A stretch of DNA of 18,230 bases from Lachnospiraceae bacterium UBA3641 (GCA_002373875.1 DFKQ01000020.1:1-18230); one strand, 5' to 3'. Shown: positions 7,418-14,786, counted from the stretch's first letter. The notes: generated by a model from the sequence alone, not told the origin. Numbers and translations are program-made.

Positions 7418-8346
7418 TACGCCTCACCGCCTTTCCCGAAGCACTTGGGTAATGTATATTCCTCGATGAGCGGAACAAGCAGATTGCAGAATATTATGGC
7501 AAAGCTCACACCCTCCGCCGAGCTCCCGAAGCACCTGAATATTCCGGTCATTATACCAAGGCATATTCCGTATACTATCTTTCCCGTATCGGTTATGGGG
7601 CAGGTTGCGTAATCAGTAGCCATAAAGAAGGCACCAAGCATCAGTCCGCCTCCGGAAAGCTGGGCCAGCAGATAGTAGGGATCAAACCCTCTTCCCGAAA
7701 ACAGTCCCATAAATACGATAAGCGTGATTATGTAGCTTGCGGGTATACGAAGATCAATTATACCGAAAGCCAGCAGGATGCAGGCACCAATTACAATGGC
7801 AATTACCGAAGTCTCTCCTATGGTACCGGCTATGTTGCCGAATACCATATCCTTAAGATTGACCGCTTCACCCGCCCTTAGCAGGGCAAGAGGAGTTGCC
7901 TGAGTCATACCGTCGTAATTAAAGTCAGTCATCCTGGCGGCGAAACATATAACAAGAAAACATCTTCCGCCAAGAGCAGGATTCATGAAATTCTGTCCCA
8001 GACCGCCGAACAGCATCTTGACGAAGATGATTGCAAAGATCCCGCCGATGACCGGCAGCCACCAGGCCGCTGTGGGGGGCATGTTAAGTGCCAGCAGAAG
8101 CCCCGTCACCGCAGCTGACAGATCCTTTACTGTCACCTTCTGCTTCATGATGAGCTCATACACAAGCTCCGTAAGCACACATGTCGCAACGCTTATCACT
8201 ACAATAAGGGCTGCCCCTGCTCCGAAATGATATATTCCGTATCCTGTTGCCGGAAGCAGCGCCAGAAGCACCAATCCCATGATCTTTGACGTGGTATATT
8301 TACTCCTGACATGAGGTCCCGATGATACATTCAAAAGATCGCTCAC
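7417..8346 (-). CDS. rnfD: Rnf complex membrane flavoprotein subunit RnfD
   Basis: A 309-residue polytopic membrane subunit related to NqrB. The covalent FMN site is visible as DGMTQATPL: D145, T148, A150 and T151 fit the D-x-x-(S/T)-x-A-T flavinylation pattern, with Gln in place of the commoner Gly, so T151 is the expected attachment point. The conserved GQNFMNPALGGR segment is at 117-128. The start codon is GTG (8346-8344), with AGGAGG 8 bases upstream. That site overlaps the rnfC stop codon (TAGGAGG), so translation of the two is probably coupled. RnfD is part of the ion-pumping core. Confidence 0.97.
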   Translation of the reverse strand: MSDLLNVSSGPHVRSKYTTSKIMGLVLLALLPATGYGIYHFGAGAALIVVISVATCVLTELVYELIMKQKVTVKDLSAAVTGLLLALNMPPTAAWWLPVIGGIFAIIFVKMLFGGLGQNFMNPALGGRCFLVICFAARMTDFNYDGMTQATPLALLRAGEAVNLKDMVFGNIAGTIGETSVIAIVIGACILLAFGIIDLRIPASYIITLIVFMGLFSGRGFDPYYLLAQLSGGGLMLGAFFMATDYATCPITDTGKIVYGICLGIMTGIFRCFGSSAEGVSFAIIFCNLLVPLIEEYTLPKCFGKGGEA

Positions 8347-8358
8347 AACTCTTACCTC

Positions 8359-9675
8359 CTACTTTTTCTTCTTCGCAAGCAGGAGCTTACGCATTGTCTT
8401 TATGCTCTGTGTAAGCTGACGCTTGGCCGGGCATACATAGCTGCAGCATCCGCATTCGCAGCATTCCATCCCGTTGTATTTAAGGAACTTCTCCTCATTG
8501 CCGTTTTCGGCATAAGACGCAAGCCTTGCCGGTATTACCCTGCCGGGACACACATCGGCGCATCTGCCGCAGTTGATGCATGCACTCGGCTCGTACTGCG
8601 CCACCTCATCCCTGGTAAAACAGGTTATGGCAGATGAAGTCTTTATTATCGGTACATCCAGATCGAACATCGCAAATCCCATCATGGGGCCACCGGATAT
8701 CACCTTCTCGGGAGTGGTCTTAAAGCCGCCCGATGTCTCTATCAGCTGCCTTACATTACTTCCTATGGGAACAAGGTAATTCTGAGGTTCCCTTATGGCA
8801 TCTCCGGTCACGGTCACGATTCTCTCGGTAAGGGGCCGCTTCTCTATGATAGCATGATATATTGATACCACCGTATCGACATTATTTACTATGCATCCGG
8901 CATCTGCGGGAAGCATGGAGGAATTTACCGCTCTTCTGGTTGTGGCGTATATAAGCTGCCGCTCGGCTCCCTGAGGGTACTTGGTCTTAAGTGTCTTCAC
9001 CGTGATCCTCTTTTCATTCTCGGTGAGCTCCTTAAGGTTCCTTATGCACTCGGGCTTGTTATCCTCAACCGCCAGTATGCCTTCCGCATGATCAAAGAGG
9101 CAGAGGATTATCTTAAGACCGGCTACAAGCTTATCGGGCTCCTCAAGCATCCGCCTGTAATCCGATGTGAGATAAGGCTCGCATTCCGAGCAGTTGACAA
9201 TGCAGTAATAAATCTTATCGGGATCCTTGGGGGACAGCTTCACATGGGTGGGAAATCCCGCGCCTCCCATGCCTACTATTCCGGCAAGCTTTACCGCATC
9301 GATAACATCCTGCTTGGTCATATCGTTTATATCCTTTATCGGAAGACCTTCAGCCGCCTCGTAGAGGCCGTCATTCTCGATTATTATCGATTCGACCATA
9401 TCTCCGGTAGCAACCCTGTGCTTACCGATCGACTTGACCGTTCCGGATACGGAGGAATAGATATTGGCCGAAACGAAGCCTCCCGCCTCGGCTATCATCT
9501 GACCGTACAGGACCCTGTCTCCCTTCTTCACCACAGGCTTGGCCGGCGCACCGATGTGTTGAGACAGGGGAAACACCATGTCTCCCTGAGGCATGAATCG
9601 CAGTATCGGCTTGTCCTTGCTCAGTTCCTTGCCCTCATAGGGATGAACTCCGCCCTTAAATGTTAAACCAGACAT
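8359..9675 (-). CDS. rnfC: Rnf complex NADH/FMN-binding subunit RnfC
   Basis: A 438-residue peripheral subunit that exchanges electrons with NAD(H). The N-terminal RnfC barrel-like region (about 1-115) is followed by the NADH- and FMN-binding domain with GMGGAGFPTHVKL at about 136-148 and NCSECEPYL downstream. Two [4Fe-4S] motifs lie near the C-terminus: C366/C369/C372/C376 and C405/C408/C411/C415, the second in a CCECGCC run. There is no long coiled C-terminal extension like that of E. coli RsxC, in keeping with clostridial RnfC. It is the first Rnf gene, 30 bases after the CmpB-like gene, with GAGGTGG before its ATG. The short A/T-rich gap has -10-like bases but no -35, so a private promoter is not supported. 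Confidence 0.97.
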   Translation of the reverse strand: MSGLTFKGGVHPYEGKELSKDKPILRFMPQGDMVFPLSQHIGAPAKPVVKKGDRVLYGQMIAEAGGFVSANIYSSVSGTVKSIGKHRVATGDMVESIIIENDGLYEAAEGLPIKDINDMTKQDVIDAVKLAGIVGMGGAGFPTHVKLSPKDPDKIYYCIVNCSECEPYLTSDYRRMLEEPDKLVAGLKIILCLFDHAEGILAVEDNKPECIRNLKELTENEKRITVKTLKTKYPQGAERQLIYATTRRAVNSSMLPADAGCIVNNVDTVVSIYHAIIEKRPLTERIVTVTGDAIREPQNYLVPIGSNVRQLIETSGGFKTTPEKVISGGPMMGFAMFDLDVPIIKTSSAITCFTRDEVAQYEPSACINCGRCADVCPGRVIPARLASYAENGNEEKFLKYNGMECCECGCCSYVCPAKRQLTQSIKTMRKLLLAKKKK

Positions 9676-9705
9676 AAGACCACCTCGTTATATATTCTAT
9701 ATAAT

Positions 9706-10617
9706 TTAATCATCACCATGCTCTTCCGACTCCTTCCGAAGCCTTCTGAAATACTTACTGGAAGCCATCCTGGGATATGCACGAAGTATACGGCCCTGCA
9801 GCAGGCTGTTCCATGATCTTCCCAGCGTAGCCTTACCCATAAGATCCTTCATCCTGCCCTGAACCTCACCGGCATATTTCGATCCGGCAGCCGTTATCCT
9901 GTCCTTCCACACAGCCTGAGCCACTTCAAGGCGCTTGCTGTACCGCTTGACATAGTTAACTTCCTTGATCTTAAGCCTTAATGCTCCCATCCTGTTTTTA
10001 AGTTCTTCACCGCTTGAATACAGCCTTGTGGACCTTATATACTCTTCAATTTCATCAAGCAGGACTTCCATCCTGTCAAGCTGTCTGGATACATCAACAG
10101 CCGCTATCGTGGCCATGATAAAATCAACAGTGTACAGACAGACAGCTATAGTTATCAGTATATGTCCTGTCTTCTCGGTAACCATACCTATAAGCCTGTC
10201 GGCAAGGGGAAGTAAAAAATTAAACAAAAGCAGTGATGCAAAGCCCCAGGCCAGCGAACTCTTTAAACATATCCTTCCCTTGTAGTTGAACTTCTCCTCG
10301 GTGTAATCCCACCAGCTCGTATGAAACAGGGCTTCCATGACAGAGGCCGTGAAGTATTCGAGAGTTGTGGTAAATACGATCGCAAGCAGAAAGAGTAAAA
10401 TATAATTATTACTGAAGGGACGAAGTGACAGGGTCATAAAAATGCCGCCGACTCCGTAAATAGTACACAAAGGGCCGGACACATACCCCCTGTTCACAAC
10501 CCTTTTCTCCATTACCGAGACATAGCAGCTCTCCCACAGCCATCCGATGAATGAAAAGAACAGCATATAACATAAAATATGATACGCCGATATTCCGGCA
10601 ATCGATATGTCCCACAT
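9706..10617 (-). CDS. CmpB-like (putative ABC-transporter type IV) membrane protein
   Basis: A 303-residue membrane protein resembling the family labelled putative ABC-transporter type IV/CmpB (PF06541). There is no ATPase partner, so the transporter label is only a family name. Predicted helices are about 11-28, 48-66, 71-90, 119-140 and 151-173. Family signatures are IGWLWES after helix 1, NRGYVSGPL at 42-50 and WWDYTEEKF near 102-110. The last 130 residues are a basic, helical cytosolic tail. I start at ATG 10617, which has GGGAAG about 4 bases upstream; a GTG at 10629 would add four residues but has its AGGTG only 2 bases away. It lies directly upstream of rnfC on the same strand, so it may be co-transcribed with the Rnf operon. 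Its function is unknown. Confidence 0.8.
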   Translation of the reverse strand: MWDISIAGISAYHILCYMLFFSFIGWLWESCYVSVMEKRVVNRGYVSGPLCTIYGVGGIFMTLSLRPFSNNYILLFLLAIVFTTTLEYFTASVMEALFHTSWWDYTEEKFNYKGRICLKSSLAWGFASLLLFNFLLPLADRLIGMVTEKTGHILITIAVCLYTVDFIMATIAAVDVSRQLDRMEVLLDEIEEYIRSTRLYSSGEELKNRMGALRLKIKEVNYVKRYSKRLEVAQAVWKDRITAAGSKYAGEVQGRMKDLMGKATLGRSWNSLLQGRILRAYPRMASSKYFRRLRKESEEHGDD

Positions 10618-10633
10618 TATACTTCCCACACAC

Positions 10634-10662
10634 CTGACTTTAAATTTATCATCTAATATAGT
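10634..10662 (+). promoter_or_regulatory. Predicted promoter of the YprB-like exonuclease gene
   Basis: CTGACT (10634-10639), a 17-base spacer and TATAGT (10657-10662) face the exonuclease gene. A start near 10669 gives a leader of about 36 bases with AAGG 8 bases before the ATG. The -10 is a good match; the -35 matches 4 of 6. Confidence 0.5.
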
Positions 10663-10688
10663 ATACTAAATTAGTGAAAACTATACAA
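10660..10688 (-). promoter_or_regulatory. Predicted promoter of the CmpB-like/Rnf operon
   Basis: Reading leftwards, TTGTAT (10688-10683), a 17-base spacer and TATACT (10665-10660) point at the CmpB-like gene and so perhaps at the whole Rnf operon. The -10 overlaps the opposing promoter's -10 by three bases within the palindrome TAGTATACTA. The -35 is weak (3 of 6). I find no better promoter upstream of rnfC. Confidence 0.45.
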
Positions 10689-10704
10689 GAATAAGGCAAA
10701 AAAG

Positions 10705-11799
10705 ATGCAAATATTTACTGATTTTTTCCCGAATATACATCCGGGTTACCCGATTGAAAAGCTGGCACCGCTTGATAAGATACTCTTTATAGATATTGAG
10801 ACCACGGGGCTGTCCAGAGAGCTTACGGATCTGTACCTTATCGGTTGCGGTTATTTTAAGGGTGACTGCTACAATACCATACAGTGGTTTGCCGATTCCG
10901 CGGAGGACGAGGCTGCAATATTGCAGGCCTTCAATGAATTTGTAAGCGGGCGTTTCACCCTGCTCATCCACTACAACGGCAATCATTTTGATATTCCCTA
11001 CCTTAAGGCCAAGGCATTAAAGCATGCCGTCAGCCTTCCCTTCAATTCTCTCAAGGCCCTGGATATCTACTGTGAAATCAAGCCATATAAGAAGCTGCTC
11101 GGGTTGGCCTCACTGAGACAGCGGTGTGTGGAGGATCTCCTTATGATCAGCTCGGATGATCCTTATACCGGGAAGGATCTTATCAGCGTATACAGAAGGT
11201 ATGTAAACAACCCCTCGGATGATCTGCTATGGCCCCTTATCCATCACAACAGCGAAGACCTTAAGGGAATGGCTTATATACTGCCGGCTCTATATTATAC
11301 AGAGCTTAAAGACTTAAGACTTGAATATGTATCGTATGGGATACACAATTACCATGATCATGAGGATAACGAGCATCGGGAACTTCTGGTGACCTACTCC
11401 CACAACTTACAGCTTCCCGCAGGCTTTAACTGCAGGGAGGGAAGTATCATGCTGCATGTGGGTACCGGAGGCAGGGCCACCCTGCGGCTTCCGATCATCG
11501 AGGCAACGCTTAAACAGTTCTATCCCGATCATAAGAATTACTACTATCTTCCTGCCGAAGATACCTGTATCTATAAATCAGCGGCGCAGGGCGTGCCCCC
11601 TTCAAGACGTGAGAACGCAAAAAAAGAGACCTGCTATACCAAGCACAGCGGTCTCTTTATTCCCGTATTGACAAAATCGGTATCACCGATCCTTAAAACC
11701 GATTATTCCTCGAAGGAGCTCTACACCCCATTTACCGAAGAGAACTGTCCTACGCTCCTTAAAAATATCGGGCGTGATGTCATATCCCACATCCTGTAA
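10705..11799 (+). CDS. YprB-like RNase H-fold (DEDD) exonuclease domain protein
   Basis: A 364-residue protein whose first 200 residues match the YprB/RNase_H_2 group of predicted 3'-5' exonucleases. The metal-binding acidic residues are visible: D30 and E32 in FIDIETTG, D96 in NGNHFD, and D185 in the HHNSED motif, with H180 four residues before it as in DEDDh enzymes. D120 (ALDIY) is in a further conserved block. Residues about 200-364 have no domain I recognise; bacillar YprB also has extra C-terminal sequence, said to be TPR-like. No signal peptide is seen and the protein should be cytosolic. It is a single gene that converges on cheR with 30 bases between. The substrate, DNA or RNA, cannot be told from the sequence. 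Confidence 0.85.
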   Translation: MQIFTDFFPNIHPGYPIEKLAPLDKILFIDIETTGLSRELTDLYLIGCGYFKGDCYNTIQWFADSAEDEAAILQAFNEFVSGRFTLLIHYNGNHFDIPYLKAKALKHAVSLPFNSLKALDIYCEIKPYKKLLGLASLRQRCVEDLLMISSDDPYTGKDLISVYRRYVNNPSDDLLWPLIHHNSEDLKGMAYILPALYYTELKDLRLEYVSYGIHNYHDHEDNEHRELLVTYSHNLQLPAGFNCREGSIMLHVGTGGRATLRLPIIEATLKQFYPDHKNYYYLPAEDTCIYKSAAQGVPPSRRENAKKETCYTKHSGLFIPVLTKSVSPILKTDYSSKELYTPFTEENCPTLLKNIGRDVISHIL

Positions 11800-11829
11800 G
11801 CCACGCAACCGGCCGAACACAGCCTTTAT

Positions 11830-12606
11830 TTACGCCTTCTGGTAGAAGAAGGAATTACGTCTGTCATATCCGAATTCCTTATGATTTACGATCTGCTCGG
11901 TACTGCCGATAAAGAGGAGTCCACCCTTGACCAGAGATTGATTAAACTTCTTGTATATCTCATCCTTGGCCTCATCGGTGAAGTAAATGAGCACATTTCT
12001 GCATACAATAAAGTGGCAGCCCGTCGGATAGGCATCCTTAAGGAGATTATGCTCCTTGAATTCAACCCTGCTCTTTATCTCATCACTTATCTTGTACGAT
12101 GTACCTATCTGGGTAAAGTACTTCTTCTTAAAATCATCAGGCACGCCGGCAACAGACTTGGCATTGTAAAGGCCGGTCTTAGCTTGGGCTATAACCTGCT
12201 TATCAAGATCGGTCGCAGTGATCTTGATCTGGTTAAGTGGTATATGTCTTGAGAAGGCCATTACCAGCGAATAGGGCTCATCACCCGTTGAGCACGCGGC
12301 ACTCCAGATCTTTAAATTCTTACCGTAATTCTTGATCATCTCGGGGATAAAGGTCTTATCCAGTAAATCCCATTGATCCGTGTTTCTGTAAAACTCAGAA
12401 ACGTTAATCGTGAGATAATTGACAAATTCATCAAATAAAGCCTTGTCACTCTTGAGGGCCTTAACAAATTCATCATAGCCGGCAATCTTATGTTTATTGA
12501 TAAGCGTATCGATCCTTCTCTTCATCTGCTTCTCTTTATAAGCAGTAAGATCGATAGTTGTCATCTTGTAGATCGCATCTTCAAATTGCTCGTAAGTTAA
12601 TGCCAT
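11830..12606 (-). CDS. cheR: Chemotaxis protein-glutamate methyltransferase CheR
   Basis: A 258-residue S-adenosylmethionine-dependent enzyme that methylates glutamates on chemoreceptors. The N-terminal helical domain (about 1-70) leads to NVSEFYRN (68-75, usually NVTEFFRD). The SAM-binding domain follows, with WSAACSTGDEPYS (101-113), ATDLD (131-135) and the CRNVLIYF block (202-209), then GSTEQ. The length is normal, and there are no TPR or response-regulator fusions. It lies only 3 bases after rpsA, and its GAGGAG ribosome binding site is made of the last two rpsA codons, so translation is probably coupled. No other chemotaxis gene is in the window, so this copy is separated from any main che operon. 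It implies a chemotactic organism. Confidence 0.95.
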   Translation of the reverse strand: MALTYEQFEDAIYKMTTIDLTAYKEKQMKRRIDTLINKHKIAGYDEFVKALKSDKALFDEFVNYLTINVSEFYRNTDQWDLLDKTFIPEMIKNYGKNLKIWSAACSTGDEPYSLVMAFSRHIPLNQIKITATDLDKQVIAQAKTGLYNAKSVAGVPDDFKKKYFTQIGTSYKISDEIKSRVEFKEHNLLKDAYPTGCHFIVCRNVLIYFTDEAKDEIYKKFNQSLVKGGLLFIGSTEQIVNHKEFGYDRRNSFFYQKA

Positions 12607-12609
12607 TTT

Positions 12610-13794
12610 TTACTCCTCGCTCTCTGAATTATCACTCTCCGTTTCTGCCTCTGCCCCGGTCTTCTCTATTTCAGCTTCAATATCAACAGATGCATACTCC
12701 GCATCATCTTCTGTCTTAACTTCTTCCTCTTCACTCTTCTCAGGCTCAAGCATTGCCTTAACGCTCAAGCTGATCTTCTTGTCCTCGGGCTTGAAGTCAA
12801 CGATCCTGGCCGTTACCTCATCGCCCACCTTAAGAACATCTGAAGGCTTCTCAATATGCTCCTTGGATATCTGGGATACATGGAGAAGAGCATCAATGCC
12901 GGGTTCCAGCTCAACAAATGCACCGAAATCCGTCATCCTGGCCACCTTACCCGTTACCACTGTTCCGATGCTGTACTTATTCTCGGCATCATTCCACGGA
13001 TTGGACTCGGCGAACTTAAGTGACAGGGCGATCTTGGTCTCGGATATATCCTTAATGAGAACCTTCAGCTCCTGACCGGGCTTAAATACCTTCTTGGGGT
13101 TCTCAACACGTCCCCATGATATCTCTGAGATATGGAGAAGGCCGTCCGCTCCGCCAAGGTCAACAAATACACCGAAATCAGTAACGTTCTTGACGACGCC
13201 GTCAACAACATCACCGGGATGTATCTTCTCGAAGAGTTCCTTCTGCTTCTTCATGCGTTCAGCCATGAGAAGCCTCTTCCTGTCACCGATTATCCTTCTT
13301 CTTCTGGGATTGAATTCGGTGATCACAAATTCTATCTCCTGTCCAAGATACTTGGACAGATCCTTCTCGTAAGAATCGGAAACAAGACTTGCGGGAATGA
13401 ATACCCTGGACTCCTCAACCACTACAGACAAGCCGCCTTCAAGTATCTGGGCAACCGTTGCCTTAAGTACTTCCTCGTTGTTGAATGCCTCTTCAAGCCT
13501 CTTGTTACCCTTGTCGGCCGCAAGCCTCTTATAGGTCAGGAGAACCTGTCCGTCCCCGTCATTTACCTTTAAGACCTTAGCCTCCATCGTGTCACCTACA
13601 TTAACGCAGCTGGTAAGATCAAGGTTAGGTGTATTTGAATATTCGTTTCTGGTTATGATACCATCGGACTTGTATCCAATGTTAAGGATTATTTCATCCG
13701 GCTTAACATCGATGACCGTACCTTCAACTACCTCTCCGTTATGTATTGTTTTAAGTGATGCTTCCAACATCTGTTCAAAAGTTTGCTCTGACAT
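12610..13794 (-). CDS. rpsA: 30S ribosomal protein S1-like protein (four S1 domains)
   Basis: A 394-residue RNA-binding protein with four S1 (OB-fold) repeats at about 19-89, 107-174, 192-261 and 277-346. Repeats 3 and 4 have the canonical TDFGVFVDL.GADGLLHISEIS and TDFGAFVEL.PGIDALLHVSQIS cores. An acidic, Glu-rich tail fills 350-394. E. coli S1 has six repeats; four is usual in low-G+C Gram-positives, where the protein may not be a stable ribosome component. The ATG lies inside the end of ispH (20-base overlap) and is served by AGGAGG 9 bases upstream. In many Clostridia this protein is annotated as the C-terminal half of an IspH-S1 fusion; here the two are separate. Confidence 0.94.
   Translation of the reverse strand: MSEQTFEQMLEASLKTIHNGEVVEGTVIDVKPDEIILNIGYKSDGIITRNEYSNTPNLDLTSCVNVGDTMEAKVLKVNDGDGQVLLTYKRLAADKGNKRLEEAFNNEEVLKATVAQILEGGLSVVVEESRVFIPASLVSDSYEKDLSKYLGQEIEFVITEFNPRRRRIIGDRKRLLMAERMKKQKELFEKIHPGDVVDGVVKNVTDFGVFVDLGGADGLLHISEISWGRVENPKKVFKPGQELKVLIKDISETKIALSLKFAESNPWNDAENKYSIGTVVTGKVARMTDFGAFVELEPGIDALLHVSQISKEHIEKPSDVLKVGDEVTARIVDFKPEDKKISLSVKAMLEPEKSEEEEVKTEDDAEYASVDIEAEIEKTGAEAETESDNSESEE
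12613..12618 (-). promoter_or_regulatory. cheR ribosome binding site formed by the end of rpsA
   Basis: The final two Glu codons of rpsA, GAG GAG, followed directly by its TAA stop, form a GAGGAG site 6 bases before the cheR ATG. A terminating S1 ribosome would therefore sit at the cheR start. Confidence 0.7.
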
Positions 13795-14620
13795 AGCTTT
13801 GAACCTCCTGAATTATTTTTTTTGGGGTGGAAGCCCCCGCTGTAATACCAACACTTTTAATGGATTTGAAGTTAAGTACCAAGTCATCCAGTGTTTGTAT
13901 GTATTGCGTGTTTTCACATTCACGCCTACATATCTCAAATAATTTCTGCGTATTTGAGCTGCCCGCTCCGCCGATAACTATCATTGCATCTACATTTGAA
14001 GCTATTCTTTTAGCCTCCGTCTGGCGCTCCTCAGTAGCATTGCATATCGTATTGGCAACACTAACATAATAACCTTTTTTATTGAAAATTTCAACTAATT
14101 CTTGAAATTTGTTCTTATTGAAGGTTGTCTGGGAAACAACACATATTTCCCGATCCTTTGGGATGGCATTTTCATTCGCCTCTTTTTCATTCTCGATCAC
14201 GGAATAATCCCCGTTCACATAGCTTACAATACCCTCTACTTCAGGGTGTTTGCGGCTTCCTATGACGATGATGTATTTGCCTTCCCTGCTCTTGGTCTCC
14301 ACTATCCCGTGTATCTTCTTTACAAAGGGACAGGTAGCATCAATGACCTCAAGTCCCTGCTGTTTGATGATATCAAATATCTCCTTTTTAACGCCATGGG
14401 ACCGTATGATTATGGTTCCTTCCGTTATATTCCTGAGATCCTCCACGGAATCTATGACTGTAACGCCTCTCTTCGCCAGTTCTGCAACTACCTGCTCATT
14501 ATGGATGATGGGTCCGTATGTATATATCTTTTTTCCCGAATCCAGTTGTTCATACACTGCATCAACCGCACGTTTGACACCGAAGCAGAATCCAGAATTC
14601 TTCGCTGTTATTATTTCCAT
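13775..14620 (-). CDS. ispH: 4-hydroxy-3-methylbut-2-enyl diphosphate reductase IspH (LytB)
   Basis: A 281-residue iron-sulfur enzyme for the last step of the MEP pathway, making IPP and DMAPP from HMBPP. The three cluster cysteines are C12 (GFCFGVKRA), C95 (DATCPFVKK) and C191 (NTICNATEERQ). Substrate-pocket histidines are H38, H73 (RSHG) and H123 (KHPEVEG, with E125). The length matches stand-alone IspH. GAGGA lies 5 bases before its ATG. Its 3' end overlaps rpsA by 20 bases; the reading frames differ and a TAA in the rpsA frame after an A8 run prevents a simple fusion. The segment 13801-14220 has about 40% G+C by hand count, lower than sampled cmk lines (about 53%). Confidence 0.96.
   Translation of the reverse strand: MEIITAKNSGFCFGVKRAVDAVYEQLDSGKKIYTYGPIIHNEQVVAELAKRGVTVIDSVEDLRNITEGTIIIRSHGVKKEIFDIIKQQGLEVIDATCPFVKKIHGIVETKSREGKYIIVIGSRKHPEVEGIVSYVNGDYSVIENEKEANENAIPKDREICVVSQTTFNKNKFQELVEIFNKKGYYVSVANTICNATEERQTEAKRIASNVDAMIVIGGAGSSNTQKLFEICRRECENTQYIQTLDDLVLNFKSIKSVGITAGASTPKKIIQEVQSYVRANF
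13804..13809 (-). promoter_or_regulatory. rpsA ribosome binding site inside ispH
   Basis: A perfect AGGAGG lies 9 bases before the rpsA ATG and within the ispH coding sequence (part of the codons for QEV). It fixes the rpsA start and shows that S1 is made as a separate protein. Confidence 0.75.
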
Positions 14621-14653
14621 ATATTCCTCTATATTTCCCTGTATTTCTCCGCC

Positions 14654-14709
14654 CGGCTTACCTTTCCCGGCTCTCCGCCACCTTGGTTTACCTTTTACCT
14701 GGCTTCTCC
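14654..14709. repeat. Imperfect direct repeat in the cmk-ispH spacer
   Basis: Two imperfect copies of about 23-26 bases lie at 14654-14676 and 14684-14709. They share the cores TTACCTTT and GGCT(T)CTCC on the plus strand; a third, looser copy may reach 14635. On the mRNA strand the stretch is purine-rich (GGAGA, AAAGGTAA). I see no ORF here. Confidence 0.5.
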
Positions 14710-14716
14710 TCTCAGG

Positions 14717-14746
14717 GTGCTAAACATCCGGTGGATGTTTGAGCAC
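14717..14746. repeat. Hairpin-forming inverted repeat between cmk and ispH
   Basis: Arms AAACATCC (14722-14729) and GGATGTTT (14733-14740) pair around a 3-base loop. The stem extends through GTGCT/AGCAC past a single bulged G, about 13 bp in all. No T-run follows on the leftward strand, so it is not a classical terminator. It may be an mRNA stability or processing element, or a copy of a dispersed palindromic repeat. Confidence 0.6.
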
Positions 14747-14764
14747 GGACCGTAGCGAAGCGAA

Positions 14765-14786
14765 GACAGCTGTCAGCAAAGCTGAC
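14765..14786. repeat. Overlapping palindromes at the cmk stop codon
   Basis: GACAGCTGTC (14765-14774) is a perfect palindrome. It overlaps a second hairpin GTCAGC-AAA-GCTGAC (14772-14786), so the two folds exclude each other. The cmk stop codon lies inside the second hairpin, and the last residues of Cmk (SQLC) are encoded by it. Confidence 0.5.

Noticed and set aside
9676..9705. A private rnfC promoter in the A/T-rich gap
   Set aside because: There are -10-like bases but no -35 at a suitable distance.
11800..11829. Bidirectional terminator between the YprB-like gene and cheR
   Set aside because: No stem longer than a few bases and no T-run in the 30-base gap.
13815..13830. Programmed frameshift at the A8 run to fuse IspH and S1
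   Set aside because: The rpsA frame has TAA directly after the A-run, so slippage would end translation; rpsA also has its own AGGAGG and ATG.
14717..14746. The cmk-ispH hairpin as an intrinsic terminator
   Set aside because: The stem is good but no T-run follows on the leftward strand, and ispH and rpsA would then need a promoter I cannot find.
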